Of a stretch of DNA of 64,000 bases, positions 26,501 to 38,239 are shown one piece after another. The notes under the pieces were generated by a model that was not told where the DNA came from, searched no databases, and was given only the letters and a program-made list of their open reading frames with translations. A program made the translations under genes and the position numbers. Position 1 is the first letter of the stretch. Each line of letters starts with the position of its first letter. Source of the DNA: Clavelina lepadiformis (taxonomy: Eukaryota > Chordata > Ascidiacea > Aplousobranchia > Clavelinidae); NCBI RefSeq assembly GCF_947623445.1, contig NC_135245.1, positions 5,091,501 through 5,155,500 of the forward strand, given 5' to 3'.

Positions 26501-29500
26501 TGCATAGGGCAGTGGTGTATTTAACGAAGCCTTTTCCAACCCATCTAGTTCTGTTCGGGCAATCAATTGTATTCGTTTATTTATTTGACGTTATGTAAAG
26601 GAAACGAACGATACGAAGCCATGCAGAGACTTGATAGAATCCGAGGGTTTTCTGTTTGCTTTGTCTCTTCAAGGGAAATGATTTGACTTCCTAAAACCTT
26701 TTCCATGTTAAGCTAACGTTTGAGCAAACAGTTCTCCTTGTCATTTTGCATGCATTGGTTGATCACCTTGTGGGGCGCGTCCGGATGCGAACATGTCTTG
26801 TTTTTAGAAGATAGGAAAGCGATTTTTCCGCACCGTCGCCCTTCTAATGTTTCGTGACAGCAACAGCTGCGATATGCGTCTAAAATTTGAAGGGAAAATG
26901 TCTGTTTTATCGCTCAATTGGAATAAAATAATATGTTGCGCAGGTAATAGGAACCGATCCAGTCTTGCGTAATACTTGTCACCTCCGTGCATAAGCGTTA
27001 TTTCCATTAATAATTTTCTTGTTTTGGCTGTCAAGGTGTTGCAATAAGTGCTGTATGTCAGCATAATAATGTAGCCAAATGTAGCAGACAGGTCAAGGTT
27101 TGGTGACGTAACGCGCAAATAACAGCATACATTATCCTGCAAGGATCTTCTATCTATACATATTGGCGCGCATACACGTCATGTTTTAACGCCAGAAACA
27201 GAATAGCAACCGTGTGACAAACTGCTACAAACAAGATATCCTTGCGTTTAGTCTTTTGTGGTTGAGTAACATCGCAATGCAATACAATACGTCGTTGAGA
27301 AAGTGTTACCAACGATGCTGTTGCTCATCAACCTTTCTTGTTGCTTTATTGAAAGGCCTGGGATTGTCTAGAATTACCTTCCATAAAACACGGCTTCCCG
27401 ACGCGCTGCTTGGAACGTTTGGATGGAATCGAATGCACAATAACAACAAAAGAACGAAAAGACAGCACGGCGTTCCTAGCATAAAGACATCTCTATTATT
27501 AACTTTCGAATGAAAGGAATTTGCCAAGCTATAGTTGCTATCCTGCCTTGTTTTGATGGGTTGGGACTGTTCTGTGGGATTCTTTCTGAGGCATGCTCTT
27601 TGTCTTTTCGAGCAGTCGCTCCTTATTATATGCCATTCAAATGCGTTTTGTTCCCTTGTAGGGGGTATTACTTTCAGCCCAAACTGCTTTTTGTTCTTCT
27701 ATCCAAATAGCATGCCTACGTTGTGACCACTTACATCCATGTAAAGCTGGCAGGTGCATCGTTAAACGTGTCGTCCTTTTGTGTACCGGCTTTGTCGAAC
27801 AAGCACCTAATAACCACTTTAACGTGGTCTTAATGAAAAGACATGATAGTAATAAAATGTTGGTAGTTGGCGAGACGAGAAAGAGCTTTGTGTCGCATTT
27901 TGCCACTTTTCCCCAATGCTGCCATTATCTCCCAAAACCGTCACCTTACTGCTCCCTTTTCCCCAAATTAACGTTAATGCCTCGTCTCGTATTGAGTTAC
28001 ATCGCAATGTGCTGTCGGGTTAATTGAGCAGCACCATTAATAGGGAGAAAAAAAACCGCCGTGTCGGGAGATTAAAGTAAGGGCTTTCCTGCCTTTTGTG
28101 CAATACTTTTTGATCTCCTACTGAATTATTGATTTTTAAGTTCGGGCTCTGGTTGGCACGCAAGTTGCCGCATAAAAAGACATTTTATTAATAACAACAA
28201 CTCTCCAAAGTACTGACACAATGGAATACAAACTGGGCCTGCTTTATGAATACAAATCCATTCTAATAATGAGACAACAGAGGAGGCGACCTGTCGGTTG
28301 CCTGGATGCAAAGCCTTTACGAATTCCAATCCTCGTGGGTTTTAGAAGATCGCGCGATTGTTTTGTCAGTAAGCAATTTGAAGAAAGTCTTTCAACAAGC
28401 TTTTATACACGAAGATAAATTTATTATCCCCAGGTCCCTGCGGTTTGTCATGCATAGACCTACTTTTGTGTTGATTGGTGGAATTTTGTGTACCTTGTGT
28501 CCATTAATTAGTTTATTCAAATATCCTGTTACTTTTCATGGTACTGAAAGCCAGATAAGGGGACGCTGATGGCTTAGTTTCCATTTACTAAATGGAAATT
28601 TTGCAAAAGGATCTCTTTTATCGCTCGACCGTTTTCTCGCAGATGTATTCGATGTCATAGCTTTGATGCATTTTCCCAGACATTTCCTATTCACTGTATT
28701 CTTTACGCTGCCTCCTTTGATTTTTGGTCAGACTTTTTACCTTTTTCTGTTGTGGAAGGCGACCTTAGGCTTTGACGTTTCCCGACGTCCAGACATCCTA
28801 AGCGTATGTGGGAATTTCATTTACTTGGAGGAAATAGAACGGACATGAAATAGTAACCTTATATTTAGACCGTGATTTCGGACCAGTGAGTTCGTCAGAC
28901 AATGTAACACTATAACTGTGTCCAGTGTTTGCTAAAATCGAACCGAAAACGCCTTTGGACAATAATTATTCTTGTCCTTAAAGGAACAACCACATGACGG
29001 TAACAAGATTCACGTTGACTAGTTTAGCAAGGAAGAAGACAGGATTACTTTGTAAAAATAGAAATCGACTTTCTTCCCTGATAATAACATCATCCTGCTG
29101 TATAAATAACCTTAAACGTGGCCGACATCGCCTACGATTTAATCACTGCGGTGTCACGTACGTACTATGCGTAATGCGTGTTTCGCCAGATCATACGTGT
29201 ACCTTTATTAAGAAAAAGCTAAAGAAATTTAAAAGCCTTCAAAAAGATATTATTTGTACAAGAACTTCATTGCAGCTTAGCAGCTAATAAACCGTTGATC
29301 GTTTATTGGCAAGCCACACTTTATTGCTGCTGCGCATTTGCCATCTTGTGGTTTTCCTTGCCAAGACGACAACAACCTTTCCATAGAAATATCATGTCAA
29401 AACCGTAAACGGTATTCAATATCATATTGCTCAAAACGGTAGCAAGATAATAACCAAGTCATCTCCAAAATCGCATGCGCAGTATTTCTATGTGAGTCAT

Positions 29501-32500
29501 CGATCTTGCGCCTTTCGGGGCCATCGCCAGCCTCCATGGCAACGTTTGGACATAAACAAGCATATGTTTGAGAAATGAAAGTAACCGGCGCACGCCCAGT
29601 TTCAAAACAAGGTAAAATTACGTTTGTTGATAATATCTTCAGTGTTTTGCGTCAGTTAATTAGCTTTTGAATCAATAAGTTGTCTAAAAAGTAGTAGACA
29701 GACAAGATATTGTTGTCGGCAAACAGTATTATAGATGGCTGGTCTAAGCCATACATGGAAAAGAAAAATTCCAAGATGATTACTGGTATTTTTGCTTAGA
29801 AAATTGTGGTATGCATGTATTTGCTACCTCTCCACCGCGAGGCACATATAAGGCTCCAAACGGTCGGACGAGCATCGGCTTGTTTATTGTTCTCAAGTGT
29901 TGCATCATCTGCTTGCCAAAAGAGGGCTCATTCCATAATCATCCATCACCAACTTGCTGCAAGCGCGGCTTTTTCGTATAGGGAAAGCAATAATAGCGGG
30001 TGTGGCTTTGAAATTAACAAACTAAAAAACAAACTGCACAAGTCAGGAGGCGACCAAACAAAAACTTTCCGTTTACATTTGTGTGCTTATGGCTCCTCAA
30101 GTAGTCGGTAGTAAACAAGCCGATTATTATCGATGACTTAGCCTCTTTTTTTAGCAAAAATAATTCGTTTATAAACAGGAGAGGCAGCCCTTGCGTGCCG
30201 GTAACCGTCCTAAAGGAAATGCTTTGTTTGCTTTTGGTTCGTGACATCAGGGCGAATGTGCAATGAATATAACTCCAAGTGGACGCAATATATTAAAGCT
30301 TAGAAAATGGAAAAGCAAAAATCCTGAATGTGCGTCACAATACCGGACGCTTTGAGATTCATATCCAACGGTGCGTGCACAAGCGAGAGTGTAGTGCTAG
30401 TGAATAAGATCGATGCGTTGTCATGCTGCAAGCCAAGGGATCCTAGCAACGGTCTGGACCTGTATCGCACCGTGTGGCAAACTTAAAATATCTAACTGCG
30501 TTCCAAGCCACTCAACAGCCTATTTATGTAGTTTTGAAGAACCCCGTGTGGGACGCACGAAACACTGTATGTTCTTATTATGCTTTTCTTGAATTCCTTT
30601 CGCTTTTGTTCAGTTGCGTGCCTGCTTTTTGTAACCTTGTCCGACTTAATGCCTATATGTCCCGCCAATGCTCTTTGTATTCCACGAGCACCACCAAAGA
30701 GTTACGTTGTTTTTACGACGATGAAGAAAAGACATCGCAGCAACATGAATGCTCGCTTACGGTGTGTTGTGCTTTTGAATAGACAAAAACTTTGCTGTTT
30801 CCTTTCATCGTCCATTGTTGTTCATGCCCAACCGTCGCCCTGGAGGATTCATATTACAGCTTTTATTTATAACCGACGCATAGGTAAAGGGAAAATTGCT
30901 TTGTCCATGAAACACTGCGCGGTTTGTTGTGATTGCTGTTATTGCGGAAACGTTGTTATTACAAAACCCCGCTTGGCTTTGCTTCCAAAACTAGGAAAAA
31001 TGGTTGGGAGCAATTTTCAAGCACCCTAAATACTGCTTGTGACCATTCGTGTCGTGGCAAGTCCGCCCTAGTTTAGCGGAACCTGCCACTTTCTCACCTT
31101 CTTCTAATCGTTCGACGCCATTAAGTGCCGTTGTCGAAACAACTCTTCACCATCTAAAGCATCATTTGACAAAAACAAGCCTTTACGCTGCCTTAGGCTT
31201 GCAGCAGTTGTTTTAATGATATTTCCATTATCACCAAGACTCCGACGCCATTTCAGCGTCTTCAAGCTTACAAGACCTAAATGGGTAACCTTTCTGGGCC
31301 ATTTATTTCTTTTTCCTGCTGGAAGATGATTTTTATGTTGACATTTAGGGCGTGTACCTTTAAACGTGATGGGCAAATGCAATTCTTATGCTTTTAATTA
31401 AAGGTTAACATGATCAGTAGCTTGGTTGCAAAAACAAAACAGGTGATATTTAGCGCTGGCGCCGTTCTGGTTTTTGTCAGGAAATGGCTTTAATTTGACG
31501 ATAAAAGTCACATTTTAATTCATTACAGCTCGGTCTATTTCAAGTTCATGGTGGCCTCATTAATTGATAACCGCCTGGTACTGTACTTAGTCATCGCTTT
31601 CGACAATTTTTCAGTCCAGTTCTATTATTTCCTTAGAAAGTGCTTTTTAAAGTGTAAATCTATACCAAATTTTTAACAACGCAAGCCGGAAAAAGTTCTT
31701 GTATCGCAACATTTTAAAATAAAATAATTTTTCCCACAGTTCCCTGCTATTTTAAGGGTAAGCTGTTCTTGAAGTTTTTTCCATGTAAGGGTCGCTGCTT
31801 TGTCCTGCTTTTGTAACAGGGTAATGAATAATGATTCATGCTTATCTCAGTCTGTTAAGTCGGCGTCCTGTTTGTCTTCGCACTTCTGGAAGTCCCCAAT
31901 GCACTAAGAAAAATTTTAATTTTTTGGATAAATTCCCCTAAGAATAGAAAGAATTTCTGGTCCGGTTGATATGTTTTTGTCTGTAAAAATTTTTGGTCTA
32001 AATAAAGCTGTACATTGTTTAGCACCTTTCAAATTTGTGACTCCTTTAACGCCGAAAGAAATAAATCAATTGAGGATGTAATGATTTATCCCAGATTCAA
32101 TGATTTACTGTTTATGGCATGCAAATAGTGTTTTATTTTTGCGGTATAAAAGGTTTTTTGAACATATAAAAATCATACATTTAAACTCGGATGAACTTAT
32201 TAAACACCAAGACGCAACCGATACTTTGGTTGAGGATAACAGATCACTATACGTCAGTATGTTATTGCGTAAAAATTTAGTCATCGCTTATTGCACTTCG
32301 TACGGTCTGTGTCAGGTTACATATTCAATTTATCCGCATTCTCTGAAGTATGGTTATTTCTATCTCGACATGGCACGAAATAGCAGGACCGCTCGGTTTC
32401 TCCCAACAAGCAGGTTACTCATCATTGTTGTTTATGTAGTCGTTATGGTAAATAGAATTGAAACTTTAACACCACGCCCAGGGACCGGCAAATTGTGTTT

Positions 32501-34376
32501 TGGTCTTATATGTTCATGTCATCGTCATTTACAGAATTATTTCTTTTGTGTTGTATTTGACTGGTACGAAAAAGCCGGTACTTGCATAGCTCAGTTGGTT
32601 ACGTCTTCTGGTCGACTTTGATTTTATAAAATCCTTTTTCCTAAACTTTTGCTTTGTGGTTTCCCAAGAGTACAAACCTTCTCAGGAAAGTAAAGCGTTT
32701 GTCATTCTGACGATAGAAAATTAGTCGACAAAAATAAATTATTTTGACCTAATTTTATCAAACGTGATTTCAATTATGTCACACTTATCAGCTGCGGAAC
32801 CATGACGTCATTTTCTAAAATCCCGTAGTGATATATACTTGGGCTGTGGTCGCAGATATAAGCATGTCTATTGTTTTGTGCGGAAAGCGAAGTCGCCGCT
32901 GTGCATTGGCATTGGTTTCCTGTTATCGTTATAAGTCTATGATAAAGTGCATAATAATTGGGCCGGAGTCCTCAAACCACACGCATTGAACTAATAAAGA
33001 TCTCCACACTGGCAAATCAACAACATACAAGCGAAAATGTGCACTTTTAAAATGATGATTCCAGTTTGCATTTTTTATTGTTTTCAAAATAAAGGTAGAT
33101 GTGTTACAAAAAATACTTATTTAGGTGTCACGGGCTACATAGTCTTAATACCCGTCAATTACGGTAGGGTTTGGTGAAACGTGCATGTTTTTGTTCTACA
33201 CACTTGATCCGTTCAAGGTCAACAATTACACGCCTATTTCCTCCAACCTAAGGCGGCTCTTATACATACATAATTGTAAGTCGTTCGTAAAATGACAGTG
33301 CTTTGCATGATTTATCTTAAATTATTACTCATTCAGCACGATTTCCTTCTCCCAAAGGGCACGGCTACGGAGAAGTCGCCTGCAGAGACCGTGCCGGACA
33401 CGCCGACCAGTTCTTGCGTAAGCAATTAACAGAACTTTCATTCACGAATCGCGGAAAATTATAACAAATTAATAATCAGGCCAATTATCCTTCTCCTTTC
33501 ATCATATGCAACCGCCAGGTGAAACCTGCACAGTTTGAAACGTGAGCCAATGACGTTGTGTCTTGAGTTGTCGTGTCTAAGGAAGCCTCAAAATAACATT
33601 ATTATACTCCCCTTTATTTGTTAGCAGTAACATTGTCTTCAAAGTGAACTCGACCTTTTTGAGAAATGCGCTTCTGTTTTTGCGCTTTCAGTTCTATTTT
33701 CGCCAAAAAATAAAAAACGAAATTTCATTCGAAACAAAACGTCGAAACCTGAAAGGCATAAGAATACCCAAACAACAAAAATGTTCATTAAAATGCCTCA
33801 AATTGTTATCGAATTCTTTTGGCGTTACGTGTACAATGAAGTAGTATGTAATCCGCGCACGTAATTAGCTAATACTAATCCACGGACTTCATAACAAATA
33901 TGAACGGTGTTTTTCCAGGTCGACAAGCCAACAGCCCAACAGAAGATGCCGAGGATTCATGGCAGAGCCTGCAGAGGCTTTACAGCTTTCAGAGCAAGCC
34001 AGAAATGAGCAAGTCCTCCAGTCCAGGGAAGCCCTCTCCCAATGGCGACGAGAATAACAACAATCTCATGAGGAACACCATGAGTCCGGCGCTATTGAAC
34101 AGGATTGCTACAACGACCAATGGCTTCAGTGAGTTAAATTTTCAGTGTCAGAAAAAAAACTTTATGGCGTGAATATCGGTGATTACGCAGAAAGCGACTT
34201 ACCTTTTTCTCAGATTGATATATTTAATGAGTTTGATTTTTTCGGTAGAACTTGCATTGGACAAGTATAAGGAAGCGGTGGTTTCGCCACTGGACAACTC
34301 TGTTTCTATGGTACCCGCCTTGAATGGATTGAACGTGCATAGAGCGATATTGCAACATCAACATCAGCTTTTTACC

Positions 34377-34408
<32 letters not shown>

Positions 34409-36561
34409 ACAACAACAACAACAACAGCGCGGCGATGACGCTACTAAAATGGTGCCGGAACTTCCAGCTGTGGTAAGATCCGTTTTACGGTTGGTTTTGC
34501 AGGACTTTTTGATCTTGTTTTATTTGTTTTCAACGTTTTTAAAAGTTAAGAGACAATAAATGAATCGTGATGTGGGTGTACTGTACAACATTTGTGAAGT
34601 TCTGTAGTTACACAAATTTTCTGCTCTTTGCAGCCACCTGGCGGCCAATACATGAGCGTGAGGAGACGGACTTTGCAGTCGAGTGTACCAAAGCCACATC
34701 AGTGCCAAATTTGTGGATCAAGATTTACGAGGTAAAACTTCACTTAAAGATGTTAACTTTCTGTTTATTTAAGGCTATGTCAACAACAAAGTATCAGTAA
34801 TTGTATGTGCACTCTTTTTAGGTTTCATAACTTGAAACAGCACATTAAGCTGCATTCAGGCATCAAACCATACGAGTGCGATGAATGTGGAAAGAGATTC
34901 ACCAGGAACTACACTCTTCGCTTGCATAAAATGAAGGTAAACGTTCTTCATTATTTATAAATGTGGTAAACTCTATAAGAAAACTTTGTCTGCTGAAATA
35001 TGTTTTGTGTTTATCTTCTTCTGTAAACCTTTTTTCTTTTTTCTTCTCCTTCTTGTTTTACTCAGGAGTCTCACAAATTTCTGTTCTTTTCCTTTTCTAT
35101 AAAAGTGTGAGTAGCTTTGTTATTTTGCTTTGTTGTGTAACCAAATCCTGCTTACTTAGCAATCGAACTCATATTAACGGGGCACGACTGGGTAAATGTA
35201 GGTCTCATGATGTCCTCTATTGACTTTTCAGCATGTCGGTTTGAGAAACTTCCGTTGCGGGACCTGTGACGCCGCATTCACTAGCCTGGGGGAGTTCCGT
35301 GCCCACCTTCGCATCACCATGCATTCTCATCTGCCAGGTAAGATCTGTTTGGACCTTTGTTTATCTTCCTGCACCGATACTGACTCCTTGACCCGCAGGC
35401 TATTGTACATGCGGACGTGTGGCGGTCTTAAGAGATCGATTTTATTAAGCTTTTCGCCACGCCAAAAGTAAATACTTGCGCCCGTTGCTAAACGTACATT
35501 TAACACCATGCAATAACCGCTTGGCAAGACCTGTCACTGAGCGTAATTATTGCGTTTTAAGCGACGTTTACTTAATTTATTTGCTTTAGATTGTAGCCAA
35601 GATATGAGCCTTTTTTGGACTCACACATTACAAAGTCCTATTTACCGGTGACTTATTAGCACAAAACGACCCGGAAATGAAACGTGCCGTCATGCATGCC
35701 ATTATTTGAATATCGAGCTAATCATAAGCCGTCGTGACTTGGGTCTTTAAATCAATCAAACTCGTTGCTAAGCTGAATTTGTTTGACTTTTCAGCAAATG
35801 GCAGTGATAGCTCCCCGCAAATGCCAGGAAACTTGCTGGAGCCAGAAGATCTCAGCAGCGGACACGCATCTGCCAAATTTCCGCAATTTGACGGATCGAT
35901 GCTTAACTACGGAGTAGGTTCTCCAGGAAGCAGTGGAGGTGGAGCTGCGGGCGAAGGGTCAACCGGCACCATCTCGCCACCTGGTGTCCCTAACATGTCC
36001 CAAATGATGCTGGCTAATCGTCTGGGATCGGAATCTCCTCATCTGAGCGATCGATCTCTCTCTGGCTCTCCTCAAGATCTTTCTACAAAACGATCCCACT
36101 CGGACACAGAAAGTAAGATTTTCTATAGTTTTATTTCCACCCGTAATCTCTTCCTATGACCTACTTGGTTCAAAATGCTTACAAAGTTAGTTTTACTCAC
36201 GAATCCTTAACTTGATTCGTATTGCAGGTAAAACACACTCCCGTGAAATAAACGCAAGACTTGATCATGGATCTCCTCAAGGAGGTAAATTAAGTGGCTA
36301 AATATTGTTGTTTGAACAATATTCCATAGTACCAAAATTGCTAATATCATCTGCACCATATTAACTTATCGTGATGACTGTGATGATTTTCATTGTGCTT
36401 TTATTTTAGCTCTTGATGAGGAAAACAAACGCAGAAGGGTAGAACTTGAATCGTCTGCTTACAAGACCGAAAAGGAAAAAACCTCAGCAGCAGAGTGCGA
36501 TGAGGATGAGGAACCAATGTCTTTGGTAGTTGATACCGAATCGAATGAAAATTCGAATTGA
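14550..36561 (+). CDS. BTB (POZ) and C2H2 zinc-finger transcription factor
   Basis: Predicted nuclear DNA-binding regulator of about 853 residues. The BTB domain (about 25-125; LCDLTILVQGQKFK then AHKVVMAACSDYF) mediates dimerisation and co-repressor binding in this family. A long Ser/Pro/Asn/Gln-rich linker follows, with a poly-Asn tract and a poly-Gln tract. Three C2H2 fingers (about 595-675) are followed by an acidic Ser-rich tail. Exons: 14550-14690, 14820-15065, 15181-15332, 15441-15901, 15977-16198, 33358-33417, 33919-34128, 34249-34472, 34634-34731, 34822-34936, 35232-35337, 35795-36112, 36228-36284, 36410-36561; total 2562 nt, phases consistent. Met-14550 is the first ATG in the BTB frame. 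Finger 3 has five residues between its histidines (HLRITMH). The 60-nt exon at 33358 is the least certain and may be a cassette. The second and third exons carry the canonical BTB core. I cannot match it to one vertebrate ZBTB member. Confidence 0.88.
15617..15691 (+). other. In-frame 75-nt intron-like segment (possible exitron)
   Basis: Within the fourth coding exon of the BTB-ZF gene, a GTGGGT donor and a pyrimidine-rich acceptor (tttttatcctttatag) bound exactly 75 nt. There is no stop in frame, so both the spliced and the retained form keep the reading frame. Retention inserts 25 residues. The retained peptide is less Ser/Pro-rich than its flanks, which favours a real short intron. Confidence 0.5.
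16029..16098 (+). repeat. AAC-type codon repeat encoding poly-Asn
   Basis: Imperfect AAC/AAT array in the fifth coding exon of the BTB-ZF gene, giving a run of about 13 Asn and a shorter second run. Likely length-polymorphic. Confidence 0.9.
18962..18975. promoter_or_regulatory. GACACC/GGTGTC palindrome
   Basis: GACACCAAGGTGTC is an inverted repeat with a 2-base spacer inside the 17-kb intron. Each arm resembles a T-box half-site (AGGTGT core). Binding is only a hypothesis. Confidence 0.25.
22290..22307. promoter_or_regulatory. Perfect 18-bp palindrome
   Basis: GCGTGATTTAAATCACGC is perfectly self-complementary with no spacer, inside the 17-kb intron. A related word (taatcacgctgac) occurs about 75 bases further on. 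It could be a dimeric homeodomain-type site; no direct evidence. Confidence 0.3.
32587..32640 (+). other. tRNA-like A box
   Basis: TAGCTCAGTTGGTTA is a textbook tRNA A-box/D-arm sequence, followed by gtcttctggtcgac where an anticodon arm would lie. A proper B box (GGTTCGAATCC) is missing and no cloverleaf closes, so this is at most a tRNA pseudogene or tRNA-derived repeat head, or chance. Confidence 0.25.
34378..34428 (+). repeat. CAG/CAA codon repeat encoding poly-Gln
   Basis: A CAA/CAG array in the eighth coding exon of the BTB-ZF gene encodes about 16-17 consecutive Gln. Mixed codons suggest age and relative stability, but length variation is likely. Confidence 0.9.
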
Positions 36562-36671
36562 CTCGCGAAGAGCGAGAGGAATCTCTCTTACAAGTTCAAG
36601 TTCGTCATTGTAAAGTGTCCATAGTTTTAGTTTAGATCATAGCGTCGAAGAAAACACTGTTTGTGCATTGA

Positions 36672-36677
36672 AATAAA
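36672..36677 (+). terminator. Proximal poly(A) signal, BTB-ZF gene
   Basis: AATAAA about 110 bases after the stop codon. A short 3'UTR form is possible; a second signal lies at 38214. Confidence 0.4.
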
Positions 36678-38213
36678 CCCACATGAAGCGTATGAAACTA
36701 ACGAAGCAAAAATCATGTAACTTTACTGAAGCAAAAAATCAATGCTTATGAGACGATGCACCAATGTCTCTAGCCTTGACTCGATTGCGAATCCAGTTTT
36801 CAAGAAATGGAGCAAACTAGTGCTGTATTTTTATTGATTGAAGGCATGTTAACAATTTCTGGCGTACTACTGTATACCGAGCACCTTCATCGTTTTTTCT
36901 GTTAATAATGTGCAGTCAGAGGATGCAACATATCACTGTATCCAAGTTATACTGTGAAGCAACGTGCCTTATTAACTGCTCTAACCCAAGCCGCTTTACG
37001 TTGAGGTCTGGTACCTCCCTCGTACATCGAAGAATCTAATCCCAGCTGGGACAGTTGCCTTTTTTGTGCCCGTTCTTTTTTGTTTAATTTTATCTTGCTT
37101 TGCTTGCTTTTCATTACACATGTATTATTTGCTCGCACAGTTTTTATTTTTTAAAAAGGGGTGAATTATTTATTGACGCCTTTTGATTTGACGATACCTT
37201 TGACAAATTTTGAATGACTGTATTATATACGTACGTTTTGAGTTTAATTTTCACCCCATTAACTCGCTTTTTATACAATATTTAAACGAGACTTATGTAC
37301 TATGGCATTGTCTTAAAATTTCTGTTGCACCTCTTAATCTATTTGCTTGGTAACAAATCGTATTTTTGTTTATGGACCTTTTTTTAAAACATAGATAACA
37401 TCCAGAAAAGCACTAAACTGCCCATTACTTTTAGCGCCCAAGTATTTTGCACTTTGTTGAAACCCGATATTTTATACAATTTAGTGGTACAATGATTTTT
37501 TCGTGTTTCAATGTTTTCAGTTCGGTAATGACTCCGTGCCTAATTTGCCAACTGGTGCCTTTGTCAAACTTTATGCGGTGCTTTAAAAAAATTCTCTTTA
37601 TTTTTGGGGGATGTTGTTATGATACGGTGCTGATTTTTTATGTAGATAACCTGTACTTTTCGTTATATTTTCTTTGTAGTCGAGAAAGTAGTAATTGCTG
37701 CTTAGCTTATCGCATTTAATGAAAGCATTTTGCGTGTCGTATGTTGTATAGAGCTTTACGTTGAACAATCGTTGTTATGTTCGATACAGTTTATTCTTTC
37801 CACGGACGAAGTGAAACAACAGCTTGAAAATGAAGTTTGTACTAACTATAACATAAATGCCCACTTGCCCTGACCGAATTGACATTGGTTGAAGTTTGTA
37901 CTTGCTTATAATTTGATCACAGAGCTGTTGTCCATTTCAATAACGACCGAATCGCTTCACACACGTTTCTGTTGTTATTTCATCATTTTGCACATTCCGT
38001 TCGTTTTTTTGTATCTTCGAAAAAGCTAACACAATTCTCAGCACTGCAGCTGTGCCATTTTGTAACGCGATTCAAGGAGGCAATTTCATGAGTTTCCTTT
38101 GCAAGAAGTACTGTGTGTGCGTGTGTGTTCGGTTGTTTTCGTAATCGACCTTTATCAGTTAAGATCGATGTTCCATAATTGTTTGTACTCCTTTAGCATA
38201 CATTCCCGAGCTT

Positions 38214-38219
38214 AATAAA
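38214..38219 (+). terminator. Distal poly(A) signal, BTB-ZF gene
   Basis: AATAAA in cttaataaaataatc, followed by a T/G-containing stretch. If used, the 3'UTR is about 1.67 kb and occupies 36562-38240, a stretch with no other feature except a short GT-rich run near 38113. Confidence 0.45.
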
Positions 38220-38239
38220 ATAATCATTTTGCAAACACT

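Larger units (their letters stand above)
16199..33357 (+). other. 17-kb intron of the BTB-ZF gene
   Basis: Donor G|GTATGT at 16199, acceptor cttctcccaaag before 33358. Nothing in it is a supported gene. CpG is frequent throughout and transposon remnants are nearly absent, which is typical of introns of developmental regulators that hold cis-regulatory DNA. Long frames at 16584-17132 and 32100-32621, two palindromes and a tRNA-like A box are described separately. Confidence 0.6.

Noticed and set aside
30580..31029. 149-codon frame in the BTB-ZF intron
   Set aside because: Cys- and Arg-rich random-looking peptide, no domain; within chance for a 17-kb non-coding stretch.
16199..33357. Known conserved microRNA hairpins in the long intron
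   Set aside because: I scanned for common animal miRNA seed regions (let-7, miR-1, -7, -9, -124 and others) and saw none.
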